A DNA stretch of 64,000 nt from Lethocerus indicus (Eukaryota; Arthropoda; Insecta; Hemiptera; Belostomatidae). Within the stretch, counting starts at the first letter, position 1, and the number at the start of each line of letters is the position of its first letter. This document shows, piece by piece, positions 49,340 to 62,355 of this stretch. The notes under the pieces were generated by a model that did no database searches, was not told the DNA's origin, and saw nothing but the letters and a program-made list of their open reading frames with translations. The DNA is taken from positions 1,967,637 to 2,031,636 of the forward strand of contig JACDQD010000010.1 of the NCBI GenBank assembly GCA_019843655.1. Direction: 5' to 3'. The position numbers were made by a program, and so were the translations under genes.

Positions 49340-51780
49340 AGTGAGAGCCATTCAAAGGAATTTATTTTTCCGAGAGAGGGGTCCTCGAAAATGACTGCCC
49401 CTTTACGACGAACGGCTCATTATCATTAACCGGCCGAGGGAGCGCGACTCAGCGGCCCGGCTAGATTACCTCTAGGTAGATTCGGTAGGCGCAGATGAAC
49501 ACAAATTATGTCCAAGGTGCGAATTATACGTTCAGCAGAATTTCTCTTCGCGCCGAGTTAAAACGAAAAACACTCCAACAATCGGATCGTAATTTATCGG
49601 ACAATACTATATTTCTTCTCGCTTCCGCCAAACCCGACAGGCAATCGAACGAGAAATATCTTAATTTCTATATTAGACCGCTGTATTACCCCTCCTGAGT
49701 TAACACTTTTGAATCAATCTGAACTATGGGTGAAACTTTCAGTCGTGCAATTGTCTTACGCCGCTCGTTTTAAAATTTGGTAAGACGGAAATGAAAACTG
49801 GCATTTCCCCGAGTGCGCCCCGAACAGTGACTCATTTGGATTTGTCAGAGCGGGCGGTGCGAGGATTATTTAATTTTGACAAGGTTCGGCGGGAAGGGAG
49901 GGCGGTGCCGAGGGGGGAACACAGTCATTCCTCTATTTATAATCTCCTCTGGGAATATTTTGGGATCCATTTTTTTTTCTTTTACCCTACCAACTCTTTC
50001 GCTCTCTACTTCTTGTTTGAGATACTATCAAATCTGGGTCCTTCAAAAAGCCTTTCCTAAAAATAATTCAGGCACTGACCAATCTGAAATTGGTAGGGGG
50101 CGGGGGGGAGGGGTGGAGGAGGAACCCGGGGTATTTTTGCCCGAGAGATATGTTTTTCATATACATCATCTGGTATCCGCCCTATTGGCCCGAGCCTAAC
50201 AACCGCATCTGTTTGTTTCTGTAGAAGAAATCTTTTTAAAGGCCGGCATTGAAATGTTACGATTGAGCGCAACGAATTTACGGCCGGGGAGGGCATCGAG
50301 TATTATTCTCGTTTTTTTTTCGAACGCTACTTATAAAATGATTCGTGTCAGACCGGATTCGAGTTGTTTTACGGCGCATTATCGTACGCCGCGCCCGAAA
50401 ACAGATCGGTTTCGGTTTCTCTGTACTGTTAGAATGTCTCAGGTAGACACAACATACTTATTATCTCATGGACAACCGCCGAGGACTAAGCTGATACTTA
50501 AAGCAAGTGGAGTGCAGTTAAAGCAGTAGTAACCAATATAGCCAAACTTTTTTCAATGTTCAGACAGAAAATAATATTCAGAAACCAATTTTCCCAAATA
50601 TTCCCTATATCACCGATGAAACCTCATGATTTTATACAGAACAAAAAAATATACAACATAATCAAATAAATATTATAACTATTATGGAATAATATACGGC
50701 ATTAATTTAGCAAGATAGATTATTTATTTTTAAAGTTACAATGCGTTTCCATCCGGATTAATTGTTGAGATCTCTTAAGATTTTCAAGCTTATGTAAATC
50801 ATTTTGTATTTCCTTAATATTGCTTCAACTACTTATACCTCGGGTAAATAAATATTTCGAAACTATAGAATAGGTAGGTGTAATGTTCTCATGTGACAAA
50901 AAATGTCGGGGTAATCTAATCGACCGATACGCTATAGTTTGACGGTTATACGGCTGGGTTCATAAAATATATGGCCGGTTTGAATTTGGTCCCGGGCCCG
51001 AAAAAGAACTATTGTCCGAAAATACCACCGAGGTCGTACCCCCCGCCCGGCAATAAAAATGTATTAATCGTCGAAAAATAAAAGATATTGCGTTGTACTG
51101 TCGTAAAATGAAATTATTCGTAGCCGGGAGGCTGTTCGGGAGATCATTTGCTCTGTTGGAGGGGCCATTAAGTAAATTCTGAGGAAATACGCCCCCCTCA
51201 CGCCCCCCCACCCCTCTTCCTGGCCATAATATAATGGATACCGGAAAGTAATAACATTTCATATTGACTATAACTCATGAAGTCCAACATAATGAAAACG
51301 GGCCGGATATAAACAAAAGAATAAGTGTTGGCCGTATTTCTTCTCTTCTTATCCCACTATCTTGACAATAATCAAAATATATTATCATCGCTGTTCCTCG
51401 CTTCTTTTCTCCTTTTTTTTGCTTTATTCTTTAAAGAAAGTTGTCCCGAACTCGGGACAAACCTCGGGTATTATTATGCTCTCAGCTATATTTTTATGGG
51501 AGCTCCTGTAACATCCGGGAGTAGGAATCGGCTCTCCGCATTTCGGCGAGAGCAAAACTTCGTGCAAAAGTTCAGTACTAAAAACGTTCTAAATCTTCTA
51601 AATATTCCAGTCCTCCAAATATATATTTCACTCAATGTGTCTATTATAAATTAGTCTACATTTTTTACAAAATATGTAAAATAGAATAGAATTTAGTGAT
51701 ACTTTGCAATGCGATCTATCCCGAAAAACCGCCCGGTTTATGGAGCGGGAGAGTGTGAGGCCGGAAAAATAGGAGCAGGG
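49340..51780. other. unique noncoding DNA
   Basis: No supported gene. G-rich patch at 50095-50120. Two adjacent dyads lie at 51427-51438 (TTCTTTAAAGAA) and 51441-51460 (TTGTCCCGA and TCGGGACAA arms around AC). Confidence 0.5.
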
Positions 51781-51993
51781 GGATAGGCAGAGGTTTCAGG
51801 AAATTCTTCGAGAGAGAGAGAGAGGGGGAGAGGGATGAGAGCTGGAAAACCGCACTGGGAACAGAGAGCAGGGAGAGAGAGAGAGAGAGCGAGAGGGAGA
51901 GGGAGAGGTTAAGACGATTACAAGCAATTGCCGAGTCATCGGAGCGGAGGGGGGCAACAAGTGTCTCCGGAGAGCCACGAAAGAGAACGAGAG

Positions 51994-52033
<40 letters not shown>

Positions 52034-52125
52034 GAAGGAGGAGAGAATGGGGAAATACGAAGAGGGGGTGAGGGAGGGTTAGGTGCCGGCTCTGAAAAAC
52101 CCTGAGAGAGAGAGAGCGAGAGAGC
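51781..52125 (+). repeat. polypurine domain with several (GA)n arrays
   Basis: GA arrays at about 51810-51824, 51872-51889 and 52001-52029, with GAGAGGG units between and to about 52120. The domain is strongly G/A-skewed for about 340 bases. Confidence 0.85.
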
Positions 52126-52995
52126 CGCCCGGTATATGGGCCACTTACCCTCCTACCAGTCACTCGCTACTACCCTCATTACACCCCACACTCTTCTACC
52201 CCTAAAACAGTAGGGGGGGGGGGTGTGTGTCCTCCCACTGCTCCTACTGGAGGCGCCTACCGAAAATCGGCCCGTCTCAATCCGTCAACCGAGAAAACTC
52301 TCGAAGATAAAGGTGCTACAGTAGTGGAGCTAAACTAGCCACAAAAAATCCTAGTGCCCACAATACAAATCCAGCGGATTTACGACGTAGATAGTAGATT
52401 TCATGTCAATCCTAATGAAACATAACTAGTTACTTGACTGTATAAGAATAACTTCTCACTAACTCCTTGCGAACACCTCCTATGATTCCAAAATTCTACT
52501 CTCTCACAATACGGAAATGACCCAGTAAGGGAATAAAATAATTAAACCGAAAAGCTCCGAAATATCGAAGATTATTGGCTGATGTTAAAGGAACACTGTA
52601 AACCCATAACCCTTTAAGTAACGTTTCGCTGAATCAATTGATGTGAATTTGATGTGTGAATGGGTATTGCCTATGTAACTAAAAGTTGGTATACCCAAAG
52701 TAAGTGCTCTGTAAGTCGATATATTTAGAATTCTTGGAAGCGTCTTTTCAAAAGGGGATATTCAATAAAAAATCAATAAAACATTGGCCGTAGGGAAAAA
52801 ACCGCCTGCCCCGTAAAGACTGGCAAAATCATCACTAAAAATAGTCGGGAGGAGGAAACATTTTCATATTTATAAAGCGGCAGGCCTCACTTTCAGCCCA
52901 GTTAGCGCTCTAAATCCGTCGGGGTTTACACTTTCAAAAAACTTATACTATCCGAACTAATAACTCAATATAGATTTGTTGGCAGCGTTACAATA
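52126..52995. other. unique noncoding DNA
   Basis: No supported gene. A G-run of eleven (52213-52223) is followed by a short GT stretch. The remainder is AT-rich. Confidence 0.5.
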
Positions 52996-53018
52996 GAGAG
53001 AGAGAGAGAGAGAGAGAG
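52996..53018. repeat. (GA)n microsatellite
   Basis: About 11 GA units followed by GGGAGGGAGAG. Confidence 0.95.
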
Positions 53019-53049
53019 GGAGGGAGAGAAAGAGCCGGGGAGGGGATAC

Positions 53050-55310
53050 TAGCTCCGCGCTGTACTCCTCGCATCCGCAAATAGGACACAAGTCAAACAC
53101 AAGTTCGGATTACTAATGCGTCCCTCTCGGGCCCGGTTTTTCATCCGCCATTCCTCCCCCCTGAAGTTAGGACCCCCGAGCCATCAGACCTCACCCCCCA
53201 CGCGGAGAACATCAATCCTCCGGTTTTAAGTAGGTTAACATTACAGAAACGGATGAAAACCCATCCACGAACAATTTGTATATATACTCCCGAAAACACA
53301 TTTCCCGTTTTTGTGCCAGCGCGCTCTTTGAAGCGACGTCTTAACGCGAAACTGAAATATCCCGAGATACCACCGATCGGAAATAACAAAATTTTCACTC
53401 ACTATATCCACGATTCTCCGCGTCCATCGGCGGCGCCTTAAATATAAGATCCATAAAGTGGAATCCACTTACCTGAAAAAAATAAAGGACAAATATTAAA
53501 ATACTAGTTAGAAAATCGAAAATAAAAACTAAGTTTAAATTGTAGTAGAGATTTATTCGAAGAGGTTAACACTTCGTAAATTATCTAAATATTTATAAAT
53601 ACCCTTTAGGTGGGAAAGCAGTGAGTCATCACGATATCAATTACTGGAAAGGCCTACGTTGAAGGGGCATATACTTAATAATATATGTACATAATAGTAA
53701 TAAATATCAGCCTATCGACCAGGATCCCGCATCGACTACCGACTTGGACAGTTTACCTACGTTTTCAGTTTCAGTTGCCCGTCTCTGGAGACGAACGAAC
53801 GCAACCGACATACGTCCGTATATTAAAATACGGACGAATAAATAAATATACCGCCGGAAGGATTCCGATAGGCGGTGAAATTCGTGGGTTCGTACATTCG
53901 TACATATATAGGGACAGACGTAGAAAGGCGGCGGGGCGTGCGGGAAGACTCGAGGCCCCCCATTTGAATTCAAAAACATTCCTGAGACTGACATCACGGC
54001 CGGAGACACAGGAGACAATACAATGGGAGACGGGGCAATGTAATATCATTATGTGACTATTATGAGGGTCGATCGTACTTAAAAAAAAGAAGACAATAGT
54101 CACAATATTATAGGCGGGGTTGGTCGGGGGGGGGGGAGGGAGGTTGGAGGGATAGAGGGAGGTCCCCGCTCCACTATTTTATAATTAACAGTTTTCAATG
54201 AGACTCGGCGGTGTCAATAAACTCGGCACAATCCGCCCATTACAATTTTTTCACACTCAATCGGACAACGGCATATTCACTGTACACAGGGCCTTAACCA
54301 TGAATTATGTATTCAGTACAGTGAATAACCCTAAGCGACGCGAGAACGCGGCGTACGGGCGACAAAAAAAATGTAAACGGTATTCTTTTCAAATAACGAA
54401 GCGGAAAATCCGTTCTCTATTTTAATTTATAAGTAATCTATTCACGGAGCGAACTTCTGTCTTCCACCTATCTTAAGTCCTTAAGATCCGATTGAACTTG
54501 AACAGAAATAGCTTTATTCTTTTCTAACCAGAAGGTCAACGAGTTATAACTTTTGTCAAGTCATTTTTCTATTACAATGATTGTAATAGAACTTTGCTCT
54601 TTAGAGGCCTCTGGGAGGAGTGGGAGGAGGGATAAGGAAAACTTTGAAAAATGTTTTTTGTTATTCACCAACTACCACTTGTTCTACCTCAATATATTAC
54701 CAACGAAGATTACTGTCTAGTTTAGGAAAGAATTGGAGAACGTTATCGTCAAAAGAATGCTTTAAATTTAATAAAATATCAGTTCCGAAAAATCAATTGT
54801 TGCGAATAAGTTTCAATATTAAGTTAGTAATTATGAAAGGCGAGTTTCCGAAACTGAGAATTGGATAAGTAATAATCGGCCTCCACCCGAGAAAAGACAC
54901 ACATTGCCCAAATGGGGAGGGGGCTGCAGGGCTCGCTCGCTGTTACAATCATATTTATATTTCCATTCCGCCCCGAGAGAAAGAGAGAGAGAGAGATGCC
55001 TATAAAATACGTTTCCCATTTTAATGTCTCAATAAAACCGGGAAGACTATAAACAAAACTGTCAAACAATGCTACTCCAGAACCCCCTCCTACACTTCTC
55101 TCCAAACGAAAATATCCCTCTCTCCTCTCAGCCCCGAAACTCCCCAACTGTAAACCGATATAAATAATGATTGACTGGCGAATATAACCCGAAGATCGTT
55201 TTCCTTAAAATATTATAAAGATAAAAGAGAAAAAAAACACAGGAAAAAGGGGGCTGGGGAGGGCGAAACGAGGACAAACCGACGGGCGGCAGGAATATAA
55301 CGTTCTCTGC
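53050..55310. other. unique noncoding DNA
   Basis: No supported gene. The 123-codon plus-strand ATG frame at 53685-54056 overlaps two long minus-strand frames, so local composition rather than selection probably keeps it open. A G-run of eleven lies at 54126-54136 and a short GA tract near 54975-54995. Confidence 0.5.
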
Positions 55311-55318
55311 GTACGTGC

Positions 55319-55334
55319 GTGTGTGTGTGTGTGT
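55319..55334. repeat. (GT)n microsatellite
   Basis: Eight GT units, flanked by TACGTGC and TACGTA. Confidence 0.9.
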
Positions 55335-55339
55335 ACGTA

Positions 55340-58300
55340 TAGTTAGTCGATAAATTTATATACCGGGACGGGTTATAAGCGTTCAATAAATAACGGGGCC
55401 AGATGCGGACACAAGCAAGCGATACACTGGCAGAGGCCATACCTGGGGGGGAGGTGGGGGGCTACAATAAAAATGAACCGCGAACCCCCGACGAGCATAA
55501 TGTAACATCCGACTGATGTCCCGCTTCCGACATTAGCCGTAAATAATTTGGAGCTGTGTTCTATACAACTCTTCGCTTAATATAAATGGGCACGTGCGCT
55601 TCTTCAACGCGCCGGCTTTATGTTCTTTCCTTCGGAACAATTTATTGTGATACGTAGCCGTCAATTAAGTTCCTTCATGAATTAGCAGCTTCCCGATATA
55701 AATATTTCCATTCAAAACTATTCCATCACACCAACCCTTCGAGCACACCAATCATCCGGGGGACAGAATTTTCCTTCAGTTGCAAATTTCGGGTGATTAA
55801 ACCTATGTGAAACTCACTCTACTCATTAGAGCTCATGAATACAATATTTTACATCATATATATTGTCGAGAACAATTTTACCCGGGCAATAAATAATGCA
55901 GTATATAAAAACAAACTTTATCTTATAGAAAATTACAGGCTATTGAAACAAATTCAGCGTGGGGGGCTTAAAAAGTAGCGCCTGTGGCCTACTTGCAGAG
56001 CCATGGAGTCATTTGCATATAGAGGAGCTTATGGAGATATCCCGGAGCCCCGCTAAAACTCGACAAGTTGTGACAACTTAGTTCTAAAATGCACAACTCC
56101 GATACGAACGGTCGCGGAATTTACGAGTGGCGTGGAGGTGGGAGTAGGATATGTGTGTGCGTACAACGGAGGAAAAATATTATGGAAGACTATTACAATA
56201 AAACTTTGTAGTTCGGTAGTTAACCGAGCGTAAACATTTTGCCTGAAAAGAAATTCAAAGATGGAAATACGAATTTTGTTTCGAATCAACTCCAATTTCA
56301 TTACTAGCATATTTGATTTTAAGTTAGATCGGTATTGATTTCTCCCCATCGTCAGTATTTGAGTGTCTTATATTTTCAGATTGTCCGTCCCGGTTTTCTT
56401 AATATTCGCTCTATGCTCAGGGCGAAAAGAATTGTGTGGGGGGGATTGAGTTAATATTGGAACGTAGCCGGTTTTACGATTTTCGTTCGGGAGCCCAGCG
56501 CGTTTTCATTTCACTACCCCGGAAAATGTTTCAAAATAAAATATGACGTTCGTTTATTTTTTCCCACTCCATCATTCCGGCCGGCCCCCGCATATGTAAA
56601 TGATTTGTTTGTACGTTAACTACGTGTTCGCGAAGGGCCGCGGTAGGGGCGGGGGTAGTCGTAAACACACGGCCGCCGCTAGTGTGTCGGTCGCTTTTCT
56701 GACGTAAATGAAAAAAATTTATAACGCCCAAAGGGAGGGGTACGTGGGGGGAGGTTTATCCGACATTCAATAAAACGTACCCCCCGCCCCCACCCACAAC
56801 TCGCTCAAACACCCCGCTGGCTCGGCATTCATTTGTGACGCCCCGGGTTTGAGTTACGTTCGCGCCGGAGGGGTGTATCGGGTATCTCCCATTAAGGTCT
56901 AAAATATAAGCGGCGGCTGAAATATAATGTCTCTATAGAATAAATAAAACTGGGCTCGGCGGGACAGTCGATCCTCTCCAGAAAGAGATTGATGAGAGGG
57001 CGCGCTTCCGATGTGTGTACAGGCCGGCCCATCGGCTCCTATCCGATCCCATTACGACCGGGATAACTCAACGGAACGCCGATGCGGACGTTTTGTTTTG
57101 TATATCCGGAAATGAGGAGAGAAACGCGGAATTAGCATAGAGATACCGGGTAGAGGGCCGTACTTTTGTTATATATCATTGTTATATTTCGCTTCGACAT
57201 AATCAATTTAATCGAATGAACGAAGGAGTAATCTGAATAGCTGTCAGAGTTTATGATATGTTTTCAGTATACCGGGAATTATTTTCTAGACAATTCAAAT
57301 TTACAACCGATTGAAAGGCCGACGAAAAGCGGATCGAACCCGACCACCGGCAAAGTCCGACCCTCGCTCGATTAACTCCATACCCGGGGCCTAGACTCAT
57401 TATATACTGGCATATATCTCGCCACTCGTACAGGCAGCGGCGGCCTTATATATGAACTTTATCGGCGAGCAGTTCTTTAGCAACTGAATTCTATAGTGAC
57501 TTACGGCACACTCTACGGGACTTAATATATAATCGGGCCTGAAATAGTGCTCCTACTTTATTACGAAGTATCGAACTCGCATAAACCGAGGTCGTTCCAA
57601 TATATCGCGGGCGGTTTCGATTCGTCTAATAAATAAATCGTAAACGCATACGGGCGGTCTTTATAAGAGTATATATTATATTGGGGGAAAGTCGGAATGC
57701 GTAGTTTGCATGCGCGCTCCCCCAATAAGTCGAGCGTGCTCGGCCGGCACGATATCACGCATCGGGCTTAAATTATAAATACGGGCGACGCCGGCTGCGG
57801 AGTTAATATATAATTTATCTGAAAAATAAATAGGGGCGACCTGTAGTATATAAGAGCGGTGGAAGGAGAACGGGGCCTAATGAGTGAGGAGGGCCGGGAC
57901 GAGGAGATGCTGAATAATGGCCGCCCCCGCCTAAAGGCCGCCACCCACCCCACTCAATGCCAGTTTACCAACTCACCTAAGACGGTCCCCACCAACGGCA
58001 CATGATGAACATGTCCATCGCGTACAGGCGCCATATCTAAAGTATAATTATGAGGGTTGTAGTACGATTCGGTAGATTACGACAAAGAAAAGGAAGAAAG
58101 ATGACGCGGATACAAAATAGAAAAACGAAAAATTTAATATTATATATATATTTATACGCGCATAGAATACAGTACCGAGGACATTATTTAAATCGAAACG
58201 CTCATTTCCATAAGGTGAGGCGTTCGAAGTATTTCACACATATCGAATCGCTCAGTCACGGTGAAATAGGTCACGGTTGTCGAGGGTAGATAAGACGGAC

Positions 58301-58445
58301 AGGGAGGGCACCCCGCGGACGCGCCGTGTGAATTACCGTTTTTAAGACCGCGACCCCTAATTACATTTACACGGAATGGGCGGCTGACCCGTCGGGAGAA
58401 ATATTATTACAGGTATATATATTACACGGGAGATAGGGTAGGGGT
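55340..58445. other. unique noncoding DNA
   Basis: No supported gene. An octamer match ATTTGCAT lies at 56011-56018. AT-rich and GC-rich stretches alternate. Confidence 0.5.
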
Positions 58446-58450
58446 GTGGA

Positions 58451-58458
58451 GGGGGGGG

Positions 58459-58489
<31 letters not shown>
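58451..58489. repeat. poly-G run joined to (GA)n
   Basis: Eleven G (58451-58461) run directly into about 14 GA units. Confidence 0.95.
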
Positions 58490-58492
<3 letters not shown>

Positions 58493-58494
58493 TG

Positions 58495-60065
58495 GAGAGC
58501 ACATGTGGAGGGGGCGGGGGAGGAGTATGTAAAGATGCCGTCCGTGCCCCACCCCGCCACCCCTACGCCCGGTATAAAACAACAACATAAAGTATTCTAA
58601 TATGCGGCGGCGGCGGCAAAGCCGGGGGCGGGGGCAGAAAAATGGAATAATATATTATAGGAAAGCTCATTCCGGAGACTGGGGGGCATAACATAATGGA
58701 GTGGGGGGAGGCCCCCCGACCTCCCCCCCCCCAGGTTTGCATAATTTATATATAAACATTCGAGAAGCGGGCGGTGGAGAGGGGCGGGGGACGCCTCTAG
58801 TTACTCGTGTATATTATAAACTAAACTCCCACACAAACACACACACGTAGACATCAGTCCCGCCCCCCCTCCCCCACAGACCACGTAGTAAAGCTTCTCT
58901 TTCTCTGCCTCCCTTCCTTCTCTCTCGCTCTCTTGGGGGACGGTCGATAAAGCACAACGAACCCTTTATTCAAATTATTAAGTTTACCATAATGCACATC
59001 CCGCTCACTCTCTCGCTCTCTCACTCTCTCTTGCCGAGGGATGGAGGGGAGCGGTGGGGCGGGGAGCGACAGGCCACATTACGGACCCATCCACCCCCCC
59101 CCCGCCACTGCCACCTCCACCACCAAGGCCAGGAACATTAATGTTACCGCCGCAGTAATGTTCCACAGCACTGACACACACACACACACACACGCGACGA
59201 CATAGCCGCATAAACTTGACGACTGGGCGCCCGTGCCCGTACCGCCCCCGCCCCCGTCTCTGTATCATATTCAGAACGCGCACTTCACCCCTCACGACCA
59301 TCAATCCATAAATCTCTTGTCCCGTACCCGCACTTAGGCCTTATCTAAGTTGGCCGTTCTTACCCGTCTTGTCTACACAGGTGCCGATAAACCGAGAAAA
59401 AAATATTATTTCCCGAAGGTGGAACTCATCACTGTTCGGTTTCACCTTACATTAGCGTGGTCGGACTAGTGTAAAACAATTAAGGACCAGTGATATTATT
59501 TCATATTACATCATTTGTGTCTAAGACAAATAATCCAATCACGAAAAAAAATAGAATCGAGGTTTACCGCCAAAGTTGAGCCCGGCACCTAATTAAATGT
59601 AGACTTCGAAATAAAATTGGCTTAAAAGTTGATTTTTCTGTTCTCTTTTCTTACTTTTTTTTAGTTCGGCCGCTAAACGAAAAGCTAAATGAAAAAAGTA
59701 GGTGGAAGGTGGGGGCGGAAATCGTGACTGGGGGCCGTTTGTAGGTTTAACGCGGGGTTGATTAGTCCGGTCATTGTCGGCGGGGGCGGCGAGAAGAAAC
59801 AAAACTTTTACCGATTTAAGTGATAGCCCGCCCCCGCCGAGTAATCGCTCCCCCCCCCCGGCCCCCTATTTTTCGAAGGAATGACTTCTGGACGGAAGAA
59901 GAAGAATAAGAAGTGCAGTAAAGTGGGCCACTACCGCCACCAGTCACTTCATTTCTGCCTTAACTTGGAATCCAAAAAATGAACATTTATTAATTTCTTC
60001 ATAATACTATTAGAAAAACTATACGACACAGAGAGTTGGAGGGTGAATGCAGCTGGTGAATAATC
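58495..60065. other. simple-repeat-rich noncoding DNA
   Basis: No supported gene. Short GGC repeat near 58604-58616, CT-rich tracts at about 58895-58935 and 59005-59030, C-run near 59092-59105, and a (CA)n array at 59174-59193. Confidence 0.6.
59174..59193. repeat. (CA)n microsatellite
   Basis: Ten CA units. Confidence 0.95.
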
Positions 60066-60070
60066 AGTGC

Positions 60071-60087
60071 TGGTTAGGTTAGGTTAG
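60071..60087 (+). repeat. interstitial telomere-like (TTAGG)3
   Basis: GG followed by three exact TTAGG units. TTAGG is the ancestral arthropod telomere unit. Such short interstitial copies occur in many arthropod genomes. Confidence 0.7.
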
Positions 60088-60094
60088 GACGAGA

Positions 60095-60880
60095 CAATTC
60101 GACAATTAGCCAGTCGTTGAATAGATTTTGTTGGCGTCATATCTAGAGGATGGTATCTAACCTTAAGTCCATTGATATTTAAGTGAATCTTTTTCGAAAT
60201 GGAGTGAAACTTTTCCTCTCAGTGCCTGACAACTCGTTCTCGCCCTTTATTCCTCCCAGCAAACAGAGCACCGTCAAGTGGGGGGATTTACGATATCTAC
60301 TGACGGTGGGAGATACTAGGCAGAAGGAAAAACTTTAACAATCTATCGAGTCAATCACTGGATTCAAATTATCTGAGCTATGCATCTTCATCCTGAATAC
60401 TACTGACGATGGTTGGAAATCGAAGACGAGCCCGATAAGCGAGAATTCCCGTAGTCACCTTTATACGTATTTTATACTTATTGCACATAACTAATGACTC
60501 TTGTAATAATTTAGTTCTAGCAAAAAAATATACAGCATTCATAGGGCGTAAGTAATGCATATTTATTTGTTGCGTCGACATCTGATTCGGGCTGATGTCA
60601 ACCGAAAAATATTTTTGCCGGCTCAAAATCAGAGACAATTTATTTAGCGCTGGCCCCCGCCGTCCACCGAAAACGTTTTAACGGAAATTGAATGGGAACC
60701 AATCTGTCGTAAATCCAGTTCCACCAATTAGAGTATTATTTTGTTTGTCTGATTGTCGGGGGCGGTGCGGGGGCGGCATCAATCATTCTTTTTAATATTT
60801 TAAAACCGTTTTCCGTCGGTCGAGCCCGGAACACCGTGCGGGTGCGGGCGCGTTATCGCTCTCGCTCCTCCCTCCCTCCT
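60095..60880. other. unique noncoding DNA
   Basis: No supported gene. The minus-strand frame 60378-60638 has no recognised motif. Confidence 0.5.
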
Positions 60881-60883
60881 CCC

Positions 60884-60886
<3 letters not shown>

Positions 60887-60914
<28 letters not shown>
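60887..60914. repeat. (CT)n microsatellite
   Basis: About 14 CT units preceded by CCCT units. Confidence 0.95.
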
Positions 60915-60915
<1 letters not shown>

Positions 60916-61188
60916 GACCTCCTAAACGGTTCCGAATATCTGTATGTTTTATACATAAAACGATATATAACACACAGTGATGGGGATGGGTGGGGGGGGG
61001 GTTAGGGTTTCCGGGGTTAAAAGCCGAAAAATGTTTTCAATTCCGGAACACGCTCACAAAGTGACGAAAAATTAAAATCCGTGAAATTCCCTAATTCCGA
61101 GGACAGGAGGGGCGGGGGCGGGATTCCGTTATAAATTTATCGCGGTATATTCTCCAATAAAAGGGCCCTTCAACATACACGCGCACAT

Positions 61189-61204
61189 ACACACACACAC
61201 ACAC
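61189..61204. repeat. (AC)n microsatellite
   Basis: Eight AC units. Confidence 0.9.
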
Positions 61205-61511
61205 TAACAAAGGTTACACTGTAATATCCGATATTCTATACAGCTCCTATAAATTCATTTTTAGCTCTGCCCCGTGTGTTAGCGCGTGTGAAAAATTATT
61301 TCGGAAACAATTCGACGCCCGGATCTAACTCGTTCCACGGTTATTATTCCATGGCAGCGTTTCCAATGCCCTTCTTTATTCAATCAAATAACCGGTTCGA
61401 ATTATTATTGCTAAAGGAGGATTGTAAGTGGCGTTGGAATTGTAGAAGCTCGTCGTCTATGTTTTTATTTTGTAACGAGTGTCACGTTCCACACGCTTGA
61501 AACGCTCGACT

Positions 61512-62030
61512 ATGATTGAGGAAGGACCCGTTCATTTATTAATTTTAACTAAAGATACTGATACAATAATTTATGCATTAGGCAATATAAGGATACGTTT
61601 TATTTTTCGGCGATTGGCAAAACTTAATTTAACAAAAACGGGTAACCCATTTCTGAATCGTACAACGACATTTTGGGCACAACAATTATTCCCCGGGGCG
61701 CAGAAGGCTATTTACGTAACAAATTGCGGCCCAGCTATGTGGCGGGCCGGGGCCGGGGCCGGGTTGTATGTCGGAGGCGGCAAAATTAATTTCATACAGC
61801 TTAGAAGTGACCGCCCTATTAGTTTTGATCAGTTCACAGAAACTGATTTACATATAAATGGCCGCGTATATAACATAAAATCTATACAAAGCTGTCGTCC
61901 GCCCCGTCACAAACATCGATTACCCCTTACCCTCCCCCCGTTTTACACCAGACGGGTCGAGATAGCGGCTGAACCGTTATCAGTTAAATTGCTTATTAAT
62001 TACTTAATAAAGTTGGCCCGTTCGTTATAA
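61512..62030 (+). CDS. unassigned open frame, 172 residues from ATG
   Basis: The open frame extends back to a GTG at 61479, but the first ATG is at 61512. The product is not recognised. It is basic, with an Ala-Gly repeat encoded by GGGGCC units (61744-61763) and a basic/proline-rich segment before the C-terminus. It overlaps the end of another plus-strand frame (61276-61500, GTG start) and is followed by a third at 62356-62736. Runs of open frames on one strand could mark exons of an unknown gene, but no family, promoter or splice pairing supports that. Confidence 0.12.
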   Translation: MIEEGPVHLLILTKDTDTIIYALGNIRIRFIFRRLAKLNLTKTGNPFLNRTTTFWAQQLFPGAQKAIYVTNCGPAMWRAGAGAGLYVGGGKINFIQLRSDRPISFDQFTETDLHINGRVYNIKSIQSCRPPRHKHRLPLTLPPFYTRRVEIAAEPLSVKLLINYLIKLARSL

Positions 62031-62355
62031 TTACGAACAATAACTCCTCCGGCCACTGATAACCGACCTAAGATAAAATATGTATCTTCGGGGCTCTATT
62101 TAATTTTAAAAACAGATTTTATAATAATGTAAAGTGCCCCGAAATTTCCGAGAGGACATAATGCGAGGACTTTCCTCCCTTGACATTCAAAGTACATCAT
62201 TAGTAATACTAATATCAGTATTGAAAGAATATTGAAAGATTATTTATTCCAATAATTAATAGTGTATCTTTGTACAAGACAGAATGGGTGCCTGACGTGT
62301 GGAGTTTTGAGATAGGAATCTTATGCTCAAGCGTGTAACATTAAATTTCTGAAAT

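Noticed and set aside
48824..49351. 175-codon minus-strand frame
   Set aside because: It begins inside the (GA)n array and opens with a Leu-Ser repeat. The rest matches no family.
53685..54056. 123-codon ATG frame
   Set aside because: Two long frames are open on the opposite strand over the same bases, which points to local base composition rather than coding constraint. No motif is recognised.
23218..56018. Three exact POU octamers (23218, 25976, 56011)
   Set aside because: About two exact matches on both strands are expected by chance in 64 kb, so there is no enrichment.
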